From Paludibaculum fermentans (lineage in GTDB: Bacteria > Acidobacteriota > Terriglobia > Bryobacterales > Bryobacteraceae), in the NCBI RefSeq assembly GCF_015277775.1, contig NZ_CP063849.1, positions 186,001-250,000 of the forward strand: a stretch of 64,000 bases of DNA. Direction: 5' to 3'. This document shows, piece by piece, positions 18,294 to 27,440 of this stretch. The notes beneath the pieces are model-generated. The model searched no databases. It was not told where the DNA came from and worked only from the letters and a program-made list of their open reading frames with translations. The position numbers were made by a program, and so were the translations under genes. Within the stretch, counting starts at the first letter, position 1; each line of letters starts with the position of its first letter.

Positions 18294-19754
18294 ATGAAAT
18301 GTGTAATGCCTGGGTGCACCGGAACGGTTGTCAACGGCAAGTGCAACCGATGTGGAGCGGTCTCCGTGCTGCCCGCGCAGCCGCTGCCCGACATCATGTC
18401 CGTCGACGAGTGGAAGTTCTTCACGGAACTGGGGCTGCTGAAGCCGCGCTCGTCTAAGCTCAAAGCCATCGATAAGGCCATCGAGGCCTATGGCAAGGCG
18501 AAGTCGAAAGCAGGGGCGGATCTCATCCGGAAGCTGCTGGATGAGTGGGTGGCGGAGAAGGGCGGCTACAACTCCGCCTGGATGCGCGAGTCCGATGGCC
18601 GCAACCGGCTGGGCGCCATTACGGTCTTGCGCGACCAGCTTTCCGGCCGCCAGGTGCGGATGACGCGCGACGACAAGCTGGCGCTGGCCTATATCGAGGA
18701 GCAGTACAAGCTCTACGTCGACAATCTCTTCCGCGGCTCGCTGGTCGATTTCGCGGGCAAGACCACGGTGATCGGAATGGCGATGAGCGCGTTCTCGCAC
18801 GCCTATTCGGCCACGTCGACGGCCGGCCGGATCGCGACCGGGACGGTGCAATCGAGCTATGCCGCGTCGTCTGCCAGCGCGTCGGGGCAAGCCGGCGAGA
18901 TCATCAAGCTGGTGTTCGGCAATCCCACGGATCCGGAGACCATTGCGCGGGTCCAGGAGCACCTGCACACCTCGGTGCAGTCATTGCAGAGCACGCTGGC
19001 GGTGGGCATCAAGATCGCGCCGAAGGCCGCCAAGGTGGTGAAGTCGTGTTACGACGTCTACAGTTCGCTCAGCCGGCGGTGTGACGGCAAGGCGGCGGAA
19101 CGGGCCCAATCGGTGCGCGGCAAGGAAGGCGAGGCGGCGCTGAATGCGGTCATCGAGATGATGACGCGTGAGGCGAAGGTGCAGGCCACGGAACTGGCGG
19201 CCAATACCGTACAGCTCGGCGGGGCCATCGGCGATATCTTCACCGGCGGGGTGACGGGCGCGGTCACCGACATTGCCGCCGCGGTAGCGCGGCTGATTCG
19301 CGACATGATCCTGCTGAAGCTGGATCTGGACGAGAAGGCCGCCGCGAACAAGTACCTGACGAAGCTGACCGGCAACCTCAGCGTGACTCCGGTGATGAAC
19401 TTCGAGGTCTTCGGCGAGGCTCCGCTGCTGGGGGCTTATCTGATCCTGGCGGCCGACGATTCGTTCCTGTTCCGCGACCTGTTTACAAAAGGGATCGGGA
19501 CAGTGGGCTTCATGCAGCACATTGAGTATTTGAAGCGCCGGTACAATGAGCCGCTGATGAAGGCCACGCAGACCTGCATCGTGAATCAGCGGCTGCGTGT
19601 GACGGCGAAGCCGATCCCGAAGGTGCATGTGATTGTGGACGAACTGCCTTCGGATTTGCTGGCGATCCGGGATCCCGGGATTTTGAACCGCATGAAGATG
19701 CGCTGGGAGAAGAAGCAGGTGAAGCTCATGCGGCGGATCGCGTCGGCGTTCTAG
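18294..19754 (+). CDS. Unknown protein with N-terminal zinc ribbon and hydrophobic helical core
   Basis: A 486-residue protein not recognised as a known family. The N-terminus is a short zinc ribbon (C3, C8, C18, C21: CVMPGC...CNRC). A helical domain with a conserved-looking WKFFTELGLL segment follows. The centre is rich in Ala/Gly/Ser (about residues 155-205 and 290-345) and has amphipathic or membrane-active potential (GGAIGDIFTGGVTGAVTDIAAAVARLIRD). The C-terminus is basic (RMKMRWEKKQVKLMRR). No signal peptide is seen. The layout resembles some pore-forming or effector-like proteins, but that is speculation. It is a monocistronic gene with its own spacer. Confidence 0.7.
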   Translation: MKCVMPGCTGTVVNGKCNRCGAVSVLPAQPLPDIMSVDEWKFFTELGLLKPRSSKLKAIDKAIEAYGKAKSKAGADLIRKLLDEWVAEKGGYNSAWMRESDGRNRLGAITVLRDQLSGRQVRMTRDDKLALAYIEEQYKLYVDNLFRGSLVDFAGKTTVIGMAMSAFSHAYSATSTAGRIATGTVQSSYAASSASASGQAGEIIKLVFGNPTDPETIARVQEHLHTSVQSLQSTLAVGIKIAPKAAKVVKSCYDVYSSLSRRCDGKAAERAQSVRGKEGEAALNAVIEMMTREAKVQATELAANTVQLGGAIGDIFTGGVTGAVTDIAAAVARLIRDMILLKLDLDEKAAANKYLTKLTGNLSVTPVMNFEVFGEAPLLGAYLILAADDSFLFRDLFTKGIGTVGFMQHIEYLKRRYNEPLMKATQTCIVNQRLRVTAKPIPKVHVIVDELPSDLLAIRDPGILNRMKMRWEKKQVKLMRRIASAF

Positions 19755-19780
19755 GCGGCAGATAAAGAAGCAAGCAGAGA

Positions 19781-19927
19781 GCCGGTCAGGGGACCGGCTG
19801 CGGACGAGGGCGTCCGCCCTCCTTACGGAGTGGGGCGCTGGGGTTCCGGATGGGGGATTGCGGAGTTGGGGAGGGGGGCCGGTCAGGGGACCGGCTGCGG
19901 ACGAGGGCGTCCGCCCTCCTTACGGAG
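19781..19927. repeat. Two identical 50-bp multi-hairpin elements
   Basis: Identical copies lie at 19781-19830 and 19878-19927, 97 bp apart. Each folds as GCCGGTC-AGGG-GACCGGC, then GCGGACG-AGGG-CGTCCGC, then CTCC-TTAC-GGAG: three hairpins, the first two with the same AGGG loop. An alternative stem GAGGGC-GTCC-GCCCTC would exclude the second hairpin. They sit between the convergent zinc-ribbon and peptidase genes, like REP/BIME elements, and may act as a bidirectional terminator. Confidence 0.85.
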
Positions 19928-19932
19928 AGCGG

Positions 19933-21369
19933 CTAGTAGGGCGGGAGTTGGAAGAGGGCTCGCATCGTTTCGATGCCGTCCCAGAGGTTCTGCAGCCTCA
20001 GGTTCTCGTTGTGGCTGTGCTGGTTGTTGTCGTGGTTCGCTATCGGTACTCCGATGAGCGGCACGTGCAGCACGTCCTCGATGATCGCCAGCGGCACACT
20101 GCCGCCTAACGACGGCATCTTCACCAGGGGCTTGCCCATGCCTTCCAGGGCGGCGATGACTGCCCTGGATTGCGGGAGGTCCATTGAGGTGCGCACGGCG
20201 CGGTAGCCGCCTTCGGTGGAGTAGAACGCCGCGACCTTGGGCCATTGCAGCCTTTCGATCTCCGTTGGCTCGCGGCCTTCGACCAGGAAGTAGCCCTGGT
20301 CTCGGATATGGGCCTTGACCTTCTCCAGCATGGCCTTGGGCTCGTTGCCCTTGACGAGGCGGACATCCACGGAGGCCGCCGCTTCGCTGGGGACGACATT
20401 GCGCGAGGCTTCTCCGACGGCTCCGCTGTCGATGCCGCGGATGTTGAACGAGGGCTGGTTCAGCACTTCCATCAGGCGGCGGGGAGCGTTCTCGGTGCGG
20501 GCGATCCACAGCTCGCGCATGAGGGTTTCGTCGATGGGCGGTTCGGCCTTCATGGCCGCCAGTTCGGTTTCGGTGAGCGGGTCGATGTCCGCGTAGAAGC
20601 CGGGGATGGTGACGCGGCCTTCGTCGTCCTTCATCGAGGCGAGCAGGCGGGCGAGCATCATGGCCGGATTGGGCGCCCAGTTGCCGTAGTGGCCGGAGTG
20701 CAATTCGCGCCTGGGTCCGTAGACCTTCAGCTGGAAGCCGGTGACGCCGCGGGCTCCGAAGTAGACCTGCTGCTGGCGGGTCTGGTGGACGGGGCCGTCG
20801 CAGATGATCCAGAAGTCGGCCATCACGAGGGGCGTGTACTTCTGGAGGATGCGGCTGAGGCTGGCGGAGCCCGCCTCTTCCTCGCCTTCGAAGAGGAACT
20901 TGATGTTGACGGTGGGCGCGCCCCGGCCGGCGCGCAGGGCGTCGAGGGCGGCGAGCATGGCGATGATGACGCCCTTGTCGTCGGAGGCGGAGCGGGCGTA
21001 GATGCGGGTTTCAGGATCGGCCGGGTTGCCGCCACGGTAAGAGGGCTCGAAGGGTCCGCTGCCCTTCCATTGGGCGGGGTTCACCGGCTGGCCGTCGTAA
21101 TGCGCGTAGAAGAGGACCGTGCCGGTGGCGTTCTGGACTCCGAGCTGGCCGTAGACGGCGGCGGGGGCTCCGGGGACTTCGAGGAGCTGGGTCTGGACGC
21201 CGCGGCGCTCGAAGGCGGCCCGGATCCAGGCGGCGTTTTCCTTCAGACCTTCGGGGTCGGCGGCGACGTTGGGGAGCTTGAGGAACTCGTTGAACTCGGC
21301 GAGAACGCGGGCGCGGTTCTGGGCGTTAGCGGCCGAGCAGACCAGGATGAGCAGGAGTATGCATTTCAC
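19933..21369 (-). CDS. Secreted M20-family metallopeptidase (dipeptidase-like)
   Basis: A 478-residue protein with a signal peptide ([17 protein letters not shown]). Zinc ligands and catalytic residues of the M20 family are visible: HYDGQP (His ligand, Asp), DDKG (bridging Asp), EGEEEAGS (catalytic Glu and Glu ligand), and a late HNEN near the C-terminus (His ligand). A dimerisation or lid domain lies between, from about residue 215 to 330. It probably cleaves di- or oligopeptides in the periplasm. Its start overlaps the recR stop by 4 bp, so it is co-transcribed after recR. Confidence 0.9.
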   Translation of the reverse strand: MKCILLLILVCSAANAQNRARVLAEFNEFLKLPNVAADPEGLKENAAWIRAAFERRGVQTQLLEVPGAPAAVYGQLGVQNATGTVLFYAHYDGQPVNPAQWKGSGPFEPSYRGGNPADPETRIYARSASDDKGVIIAMLAALDALRAGRGAPTVNIKFLFEGEEEAGSASLSRILQKYTPLVMADFWIICDGPVHQTRQQQVYFGARGVTGFQLKVYGPRRELHSGHYGNWAPNPAMMLARLLASMKDDEGRVTIPGFYADIDPLTETELAAMKAEPPIDETLMRELWIARTENAPRRLMEVLNQPSFNIRGIDSGAVGEASRNVVPSEAAASVDVRLVKGNEPKAMLEKVKAHIRDQGYFLVEGREPTEIERLQWPKVAAFYSTEGGYRAVRTSMDLPQSRAVIAALEGMGKPLVKMPSLGGSVPLAIIEDVLHVPLIGVPIANHDNNQHSHNENLRLQNLWDGIETMRALFQLPPY

Positions 21370-21965
21370 ATCTCCCTCCGGTTTTCCAGGGATTTGGACA
21401 TGGTCACTTCGTCGGCGTATTCGAGGTCGCTGCCGACGGGAATGCCCATGGCGATGCGGGTGACCTTGATGCCGAGGGGTTTGAGGAGACGGGCCAGGTA
21501 GACCGCGGTGGCTTCGCCTTCCACGGTGGGATTGGTGGCCAGGATGATCTCTTCCATGTCGCTGTCGACGAGGCGCTCGAGCAGTTGCTTGATGCGGAGC
21601 TGTTCGGGGCCGATGCCGCGAAGCGGGCTGATGCTGCCGTGCAGGACGTGGTAGAGACCTTCAAAGGTGCGGGTGGTCTCGATGGGCACGATGTTGTGCG
21701 GCTCTTCGACGACGCAGATGCGGCGCCGGTCGCGATGGGGATCGCGGCAATAGAGGCACTTCTCGCCGTCGCTGATGTTGTTGCAGATGGCGCACAGGCC
21801 GAGCTTCTCCTTGACGTCGACGAGGGCCGTGGTGAGGCGGTCGACGTCCTCACGGGAGGCTCTCAGGATGTGAAAGGCGATGCGCTGCGCCGATTTCTGG
21901 CCGATGCCGGGCAGACGTTTCACTTCCTGAATCAGCCGGGCGAGGGGTTCCGCGAAGTCGGGCAT
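21366..21965 (-). CDS. recR: Recombination protein RecR
   Basis: A 199-residue protein of normal length. It has the helix-hairpin-helix ([17 protein letters not shown]), a C4 zinc motif (CAIC...CLYC...) and a Toprim domain ([28 protein letters not shown]). With RecF/RecO it loads RecA at gapped DNA. The order dnaX-ybaB-recR is conserved across bacteria and is kept here; the M20 peptidase behind it is a local addition. Confidence 0.97.
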   Translation of the reverse strand: MPDFAEPLARLIQEVKRLPGIGQKSAQRIAFHILRASREDVDRLTTALVDVKEKLGLCAICNNISDGEKCLYCRDPHRDRRRICVVEEPHNIVPIETTRTFEGLYHVLHGSISPLRGIGPEQLRIKQLLERLVDSDMEEIILATNPTVEGEATAVYLARLLKPLGIKVTRIAMGIPVGSDLEYADEVTMSKSLENRREM

Positions 21966-21986
21966 GATGAGTCCTGCGGGACCGGA

Positions 21987-22301
21987 CTAAAACAGGCCGG
22001 GAGGCAGACCCATGCCGCCCAACATGCCGGCAGTCTTCTTCTGGGTCTCGTCTTCGACTTTGCGCACGGCTTCGTTGAAGGCGGCCATCACCATATCGGA
22101 GAGCATTTCGGCGTCGCCGGCCGCTTCCGGATCGATGACGACGCCAGTGCAATGCTTCTGGCCGTCCATCTTGACCGTGACCATGCCGCCGCCCGCACTT
22201 GCTTCCACACGGATGGCCGCGATCTCTTCCTGGAGGCGCTGCTGCATCTGTTGCGCCTGTTTCATCATGGCCTGCATATTGCCGCCGCCGGGGAATTTCA
22301 T
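21987..22301 (-). CDS. ybaB: YbaB/EbfC nucleoid-associated protein
   Basis: A 104-residue small DNA-binding protein. It opens with a Gly/Gln/Met-rich N-terminus (KFPGGGNMQAMMKQAQQMQQRLQEE). The beta core (VEASAGGGMVTVKMDG) and C-terminal helix (LSDMVMAAFNEAVRKVEDE) follow. The family forms dimeric tweezers and affects nucleoid structure. It lies 21 bp upstream of recR and 5 bp after dnaX on the same strand. Confidence 0.95.
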   Translation of the reverse strand: MKFPGGGNMQAMMKQAQQMQQRLQEEIAAIRVEASAGGGMVTVKMDGQKHCTGVVIDPEAAGDAEMLSDMVMAAFNEAVRKVEDETQKKTAGMLGGMGLPPGLF

Positions 22302-22306
22302 GGCAT

Positions 22307-24046
22307 CTACTCCTTCAGGTCTCGTACGCCCCGCACCTGGCTGCCGGGGAATATCTCTTGAAAGCGTTGCACGTCCGGATGGGCCATTGCACGCTGGGAT
22401 GCTTCGTCTTCGGCTTCCGACGTCTGGGGTTTCTTCTCGGGCGCCGCCACGACGGCGGTTTCATCGATTGTAATCTTGACGCGCACGGCCCGGCCCAGGA
22501 TCTGGGTCAGTCCTTTTTCGACGTCCTTGGCCATGAGGCCGAGCTTGGCGGAGCGCGGAGCGAGGAACTCGACCGTGCCCTGGGTTTCGATGAGCTGGGA
22601 ATCCTCGACCGCCTGGACCGACATGGCGGAGCGCATCTCCTGGAGGGCGGCGATGAGCTTCTCTTTGGTGGAGCCGGGCTCGATGGCGGTGGAGCGGGGC
22701 GCCGGCGGAGCGCTGGGCTGGGGCGCGAGTGTCCGGGCAGGCGCCGGGGCCGGAGGCGCAGCGGTGCGGGCCGGCGGGGCGGAATAGGATGGGCCGGAGG
22801 ACGCGGAGGCGGCCGGACGAGGGGCGGCGTAGGGCGCCTGGCTTCGTTCGGTGACGGAGGCCGCGCGGACCGGAGCCGCTGCTGTTGCCTGGGGTGGCCG
22901 GGGCGCCGGAACGCCGCCGCTTGCGGCCAGTTCCTTGAGCGCTTCTTCAATGGGTTTGATCCGTCCGGCGTGCACCAGGCGCATCAGGCCGAGTTCGACA
23001 TGCAGCCGGGGTTGCATTGAATACTGCAATTGCCCGTAGAGTTCAAGGGTGAGCTGCAGCCAGCGGGTGAGGTCCTCTTCGCTGAACTGGGCCGAGGTGT
23101 CGCGCATGCGGGCCTGTTCGGGGGCCGCCGCCGGGATGAGCCGGGTTTCCTTGCCAGTGATCTTGGCGACCAGCAGGTTGCGGAAGTAGCGGGCCATTTC
23201 GCGGCAGAACTGCTGGAGGTTTTTGCCGGCGCTTTCGAGTTCGGCCACGATCTCGAGCATGGCCGCGGTCTGTTGGGAGAGCAGGGCCTGGGTGACGCGC
23301 TCGAGGGAGGCCAGCGAGTACATGCCGAGGAGGTCGCGGACGGCCGCTCCGGTGAGCGTGTTGCCGCAGCAGGCGATGGCCTGATCGAGGGCGGAGAACG
23401 AGTCGCGGACCGAGCCTTCACCGGCCTGGGCGATGACGGCCAGGGCTTCGGGTTCGGCTTCAATGCCTTCGGCTTTGCAGATCTCTTCCATGCGGCCGAC
23501 GACTTCGTGGAAGTCGACGCTGCGGAAGCTGAACTGCTGGCAGCGGGAGGCGATGGTGGTGGGGATCTTATGGGATTCCGTGGTGCAGAGGACGAAGACG
23601 GCCCACTCGGGCGGCTCTTCCAGGGTCTTCAGGAGGGCGTTGAAGGCCTCGTTCGTGATCTGGTGGGCTTCGTCAATGATGAAGACTTTGTAGCGGTCGC
23701 GGGACGGGCGGTAGCGCACGTTCTCGCGCAGTTCGCGCATCTCATTGATACCGCGATTGGAGGCCGCGTCGATCTCGATGACGTCGGGGGCGCTGCTTTG
23801 GGAGGTTTCGATGCAGGAGGAGCAGACGCCGCAGGGGGTGGGCGTGGGTCCTTCGACGCAATTCAGGCAGCGGGCGAGGATGCGGGCGATGGTAGTTTTG
23901 CCCGTACCGCGTTGACCGGCAAGGATATAGCCGTGGGCGATGCGCTGCTGGGTGATGGCATTTTCGAGCGTCGTGCGCACATGCTCCTGCCCGATGAGCT
24001 CGGCGAAGGTGCGGGGACGGTACTTACGGGCGATGACCTGGTACAT
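22307..24046 (-). CDS. dnaX: DNA polymerase III subunits gamma/tau
   Basis: A 579-residue clamp-loader ATPase. Walker A is GQRGTGKTT, the zinc module is CLNCVEGPTPTPCGVCSSC, Walker B is DEAH, and the SRC arginine finger is in IASRCQQF. Domain III runs to about residue 370. A long Ala/Pro-rich linker follows, then a tau-like C-terminal domain (EFLAPRSAKLGLMAKDVEKGL). It loads the sliding clamp at the replication fork. No obvious slippery A6G frameshift site was seen for a separate gamma form. Confidence 0.97.
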   Translation of the reverse strand: MYQVIARKYRPRTFAELIGQEHVRTTLENAITQQRIAHGYILAGQRGTGKTTIARILARCLNCVEGPTPTPCGVCSSCIETSQSSAPDVIEIDAASNRGINEMRELRENVRYRPSRDRYKVFIIDEAHQITNEAFNALLKTLEEPPEWAVFVLCTTESHKIPTTIASRCQQFSFRSVDFHEVVGRMEEICKAEGIEAEPEALAVIAQAGEGSVRDSFSALDQAIACCGNTLTGAAVRDLLGMYSLASLERVTQALLSQQTAAMLEIVAELESAGKNLQQFCREMARYFRNLLVAKITGKETRLIPAAAPEQARMRDTSAQFSEEDLTRWLQLTLELYGQLQYSMQPRLHVELGLMRLVHAGRIKPIEEALKELAASGGVPAPRPPQATAAAPVRAASVTERSQAPYAAPRPAASASSGPSYSAPPARTAAPPAPAPARTLAPQPSAPPAPRSTAIEPGSTKEKLIAALQEMRSAMSVQAVEDSQLIETQGTVEFLAPRSAKLGLMAKDVEKGLTQILGRAVRVKITIDETAVVAAPEKKPQTSEAEDEASQRAMAHPDVQRFQEIFPGSQVRGVRDLKE

Positions 24047-24084
24047 GATCGCTGGGCGGGTGGTGCCGGTCAGACTCTAATGCC

Positions 24085-24183
24085 AGACCCCGGGGGATCC
24101 GCGGCACACAGGGTGAGATCCTACCGTTGCTTCCTTCCGGACCTGGCGGGGTTTGGACCGTCCTATTGCACGGAGCCCGGAGC
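24085..24183 (-). ncRNA. ffs: Signal recognition particle RNA, small bacterial type
   Basis: The minus strand carries the diagnostic domain IV sequence CAGGUCCGGAAGGAAGCA (GGAA tetraloop and Ffh-binding asymmetric loop). The hairpin arms pair further out: CCGGG...UCCG at the 5' end with CGGA...CCCGG at the 3' end. The length of about 99 nt fits a 4.5S RNA without an Alu domain. It guides Ffh/FtsY targeting of membrane proteins. It lies about 40 nt upstream of dnaX on the same strand, a common arrangement. Confidence 0.93.
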
Positions 24184-24185
24184 CT

Positions 24186-25075
24186 GACAATCAACTATGC
24201 TAGCACGCGAGGGCGGGGCAGATCCAAACAGGAGGGAGGCATTCTGTTTGAGTTGGCGGGGTGGGGGCGGCGGGGTGGGGTTGGGCGTGGTGCTAGTGGC
24301 TGAGTGCGGGCTCTTGCGCCAGGGGGAAGAAAGATGGAAGAGATGGGTTTGATCGCTCGCGGTTGGTGGATTGGGGTGGCTGGGGGCCGCTGATTTGCTG
24401 GGGAGCGAAGACAACGGGAAGAGATGGGTTTGATCCTTCAGCGGTGGTGGATTGCGAGGGCAGTGGGCTGGTTGAGCCGGGGGCGGCGAATGGGGACTGC
24501 CTAGTCGTGAGGGGAGAAGGAAACGGGAAGAAATGGGTTTGATCCCTCAAGGCGGATGGATTGAGCGTTGCCGGGACGGGTTGGCTACGGATTCCTGGGC
24601 AGGGAAGAAAGGCAGGAGAAATGATGTTGATGGGCCATTTCGCTGTGACTCTCTTCCCTGCCGAGTTTCGGCGCAGCCGGTTTCGGGCGTGGGGATGGAG
24701 GTTCGGGATTCAAAGATCGGCTGGGGGCGGACGGGCCGCGGGATCCAGCGGGCACATTGTAGTCCTGGCTTCCAAGGCTCGGGGTGGGGGTGGTCTGCAA
24801 GTGATTGAAAGCGTGGGTGAGAAATAGTTTGAGCGGCGGGGACCGGTAACGTGTAGGCCCCCCGATTCGGGATTTCTGGGGATCAGGGTTGTCCAGGGCG
24901 GCGGGCTGACGCGCATTAGGAGATCGGATCTCTCGTGCTGTGGTGCACTCGTTTGTCAGTAACACTCTCTGCTGATGGTTGCGGCATGATGTGAGCTAGG
25001 CTGTTGCATCCATGGCTGCCGTGGTAGTGCCTCAGGTGACCGGGTTCCTAAGATCTACGTTAGAATCACCAGTCG
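24186..25075. other. Non-coding stretch, purine-rich at its left end
   Basis: About 890 bp without a convincing gene. On the plus strand the first part is strongly G/A-rich and carries a degenerate repeat (separate entry). Short open frames on both strands show low-complexity Pro/Ser or Gly/Arg protein sequence and no start signals, so they are rejected. The stretch marks the border between the core dnaX block and the accessory island. Confidence 0.6.
24330..24560 (+). repeat. Degenerate purine-rich repeat around GGAAGARATGGGTTTGATC
   Basis: Three diverged units share a core AGATGGGTTTGATC (24341), AGATGGGTTTGATC (24422) and AAATGGGTTTGATC (24531). Each is preceded by GGAAG and followed about 15-20 bp later by GGTGGATTG or GGATGGATTG. 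Spacings are 81 and 109 bp, so this is not a clean tandem array or CRISPR. A fourth partial unit may lie near 24601. Confidence 0.65.
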
Positions 25076-25120
25076 ATGCGCGCCTGCGGAATAGCCGTCG
25101 CCCGAAGACTCTGGAAAGAG

Positions 25121-25810
25121 ATGGAACCAGCGGTGCAGCCATTTCCATCCGGTGTGTCCGCAGTACCCGAGCCGATTCAGGGGACGGCGTTCTTTCCCGG
25201 CGGACTGGGCTTGTGGATCGAGCCGAATTCACAAGACAAGGAATTCGATTTCCCGACAGGCGGGTGCATGGTGGTCGGACAGGACTTCAATACGGTTGCC
25301 GCCTACGAGCGAGGGCGACAGAAGGGGTCCGAGACAGGCACCAGTCGGACGTGGCAAGTGCTTGAGAAGTTGCTGAGGGGATTCGATCTCCAACCGGAGC
25401 GGTGCTTTTACACCAACGCCTACCTGGGTTTGCGCACGGAAGGGCCGGAAACCGGCCGCTTTCCCGGAAGCCGCGACAAGGGTTTTGTGAACCGCTGCGC
25501 TTCGTTTTTCAGGCGGCAGTTGGACGTCGCGCGCCCGCGTCTCATTCTGATGCTCGGAATGGAGCCCCTTCGGATGCTGGGTCCACGGGTTTTCGGAATC
25601 CAGGCTCCACGCACGTTGATGGCTTGCGACAACATATTTCGCAAATTGCGTCTCGAACATGGCGACGCGACCCTTGTGGTTCTCACTCATCCGTCGTTGT
25701 ACTACGCAAACGTCTGGCGCCGGAGGTATCTCCACTTCGGGGGCGCTGAGGCGGAGGGCGCCATGGTGCGGGACGCAATCTCCGTCGCGGGGCTGCGGCT
25801 TCTTGAGTAG
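25121..25810 (+). CDS. Uracil-DNA-glycosylase-superfamily-like protein
   Basis: A 229-residue protein. ATG 25121 follows GGAAAGAG, but an in-frame ATG at 25076 is also possible. UDG-fold marks are VVGQDFNT after the first strand (position of the water-activating loop), YTNAYLG, a RLILMLGMEPLRML strand-helix, and a closing LTHPSLYYANVWRRR (position of the HPS motif that enters the DNA). No 4Fe-4S cysteine set of family 4/5 is evident. It may excise deaminated bases or bind DNA without activity. It is the first gene of the accessory island and has no operon partner. Confidence 0.6.
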   Translation: MEPAVQPFPSGVSAVPEPIQGTAFFPGGLGLWIEPNSQDKEFDFPTGGCMVVGQDFNTVAAYERGRQKGSETGTSRTWQVLEKLLRGFDLQPERCFYTNAYLGLRTEGPETGRFPGSRDKGFVNRCASFFRRQLDVARPRLILMLGMEPLRMLGPRVFGIQAPRTLMACDNIFRKLRLEHGDATLVVLTHPSLYYANVWRRRYLHFGGAEAEGAMVRDAISVAGLRLLE

Positions 25811-26118
25811 TCTCCTCGAATTGGATCGTGTCGAATGACTCCTGAGCGATGCCGGGTTCGGGTGTGATCGCGAGAGTAGTTTCCCTTCTGAAGATCACCC
25901 GCGATGGGGTGTACGATCAGGAGAAACCAGACTTCCCGATGACGCCTCTCCCAAACCGTCTGATCGTGCAGAGCCGGAGTAGTTCGACCGTGCAGTAGGG
26001 GTCCAGGTCTGAGGCCCTGAGCATTTGGTCCGGCCATGGCTCCGTTGCAGAAGGCTCATCGAGCGCCTCCGCCTGACTGCCTAGCGCTCTGGATGACAGG
26101 CCCTGATCGCAGGGCACT
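25811..26118. other. Intergenic stretch, no gene seen
   Basis: About 300 bp. Open frames here are short, have no domain signal and mostly overlap neighbours on the other strand. No repeat or RNA signal was found. Confidence 0.5.
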
Positions 26119-26810
26119 TCACTGCAGTGGTGCGCCCGGTGCGGCCTTTGCCCACTCGGCAAACTCCGAATCCCCATCGACCGGGTATATCGTGGAATCG
26201 CGGATCTCCATCTGGCGTGTCCGCTCGCCACCGGCGCGAATGGCGGATTCCAGAAGTTCACGGGCCAGCCGCTTCTCGCCCGCAAGAAACTCGACATAGG
26301 CCTCATTCCCTTGAATCAGGGCGTCACCGGGACAGATCTCCTTTGCTCTACGCAGAGCGTCACGGGCCTTCTCCAGGTGGAACGTTGAGTTCTCCTTGTT
26401 CTTCATGGCTAGTTTGGCGAGGAGGATGCTCTGCCATCCGAAGCCGTTCAGCGCCAGCGCCAGTTTGGTGCGCATACTTGGCCGCGACCCGGCGGAGAGT
26501 CTTGCGATCACTTCTTCGTAGAGCCCATGTGCCTCTTTTGTTTCGTGCGGGTTAAACCGTTCTCCCAGTTGATACGCCTTGTTGATCATGGCCCGTGCGA
26601 CATGCTCGCGGATGGCGGGCTCGGCAGCGGCTCTGAATTGCAGAATTACCTCCTCGTAGAGAGCAAGACCCTGGGGTACCAGCTTGATCATTGTCAAGAG
26701 GTATGCCTTGTTCACCTTCGCGCTGGCCAGGGTCTCCCTCAACTCCGGGTCTGAGCTGGAGGGGTATTTGTTGAGCACGATGTCATAAAGACTGACAATC
26801 TGGCGTGCCT
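26119..26810 (-). pseudogene. TPR-repeat protein, 5'-truncated fragment
   Basis: About 230 codons encode degenerate tetratricopeptide-like repeats (units around YDIVLNKY, YEEVILQF, YEEVIARL, with AKVNKAYLL, ARAMINKAYQL and LALALNGFGW) and a C-terminal helical tail. Intact relatives have an N-terminal effector or NTPase part that is missing here. The frame stays open to 27066, but from about 26810 the sequence is the antisense of an OmpA gene, so the TPR coding stops at that breakpoint. It is probably not functional. Confidence 0.65.
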
Positions 26811-27264
26811 GCAGGCCGAGAAAGAGAAGGCTCAGTTGAGGGAACGGCTTCGCCAGCAACTGAACGCGGTCCTGGAGACCGAGGAGACGGCTCGCGGCCT
26901 GATCGTGAATATCGCTGACGTGCTCTTCGACTTTGACAAGTACGAACTGAAGCCGGGTGCCCGGGAGAAGATGGCCAAGGTCTCCGGGATCCTGCTCGCG
27001 TACCCAGGATTGAAGATCGAGTTGGAGGGGCACACTGATAGCGTCGGGAGTGAAGAATACAATCAAGTGCTGTCGGAGCGCCGCGCCAATTCGGTGCGCG
27101 CGTATTTGATCGGGCAGGGCGTGCCTGCCGATACGGTGAGTGCGGCTGGACTGGGGAAAGCCAATCCGGTCGCCTCGAATTCGAACGAGTCGGGGCGTTT
27201 GAAAAACCGCCGCGTGGAGATGGTGGTGTCGGGAGAGCCTATTGGTATCGTGGGCTCAAACTGA
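26811..27264 (+). pseudogene. OmpA-family protein, 5'-truncated fragment
   Basis: The fragment encodes the C-terminal part of an OmpA-like lipoprotein: a coiled segment (LQAEKEKAQLRERLRQQL), then the peptidoglycan-binding domain (VLFDFDKYELKP, EGHTDSVGSEEYN, LKNRRVEMVV). The frame is open upstream across the breakpoint but no signal peptide or start is found; a TTG at 26836 is the only candidate. It joins head to head with the TPR fragment at about 26810. The C-terminus is complete, and a hairpin follows. Confidence 0.7.
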
Positions 27265-27270
27265 CGGAAG

Positions 27271-27320
27271 CCGCCGGGCAGGGGGTGGTGTTGAGCCTCG
27301 CTGCCCGGCGGGCTTGATTT
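27271..27320 (+). terminator. Hairpin after the OmpA fragment
   Basis: An 11-bp stem (CCGCCGGGCAG at 27271-27281 with CTGCCCGGCGG at 27301-27311) and a 19-nt loop are followed by a short CTTGATTT tract, 7 bp after the OmpA stop. It is a likely surviving terminator of the original gene. Confidence 0.6.
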
Positions 27321-27440
27321 GCGGGACTGGGATTGGGCGGTTGAGGAGTTTCTGGAGGGCCCGCGCCGAAGCGAATCCAAGCCGGCGAGGTGCAGAGCTG
27401 CCGGTAAGTTGTGCCAAGGTATAACTTGAGAAAGGCAGCC

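Noticed and set aside
24330-24560. CRISPR array
   Set aside because: Repeat units are diverged and spacings are irregular (81 and 109 bp); no cas genes in the window.
26811-27066. N-terminal part of a 315-codon minus-strand frame across the TPR fragment
   Set aside because: From 26811 on it is antisense to the OmpA fragment; the real TPR coding ends at the breakpoint.
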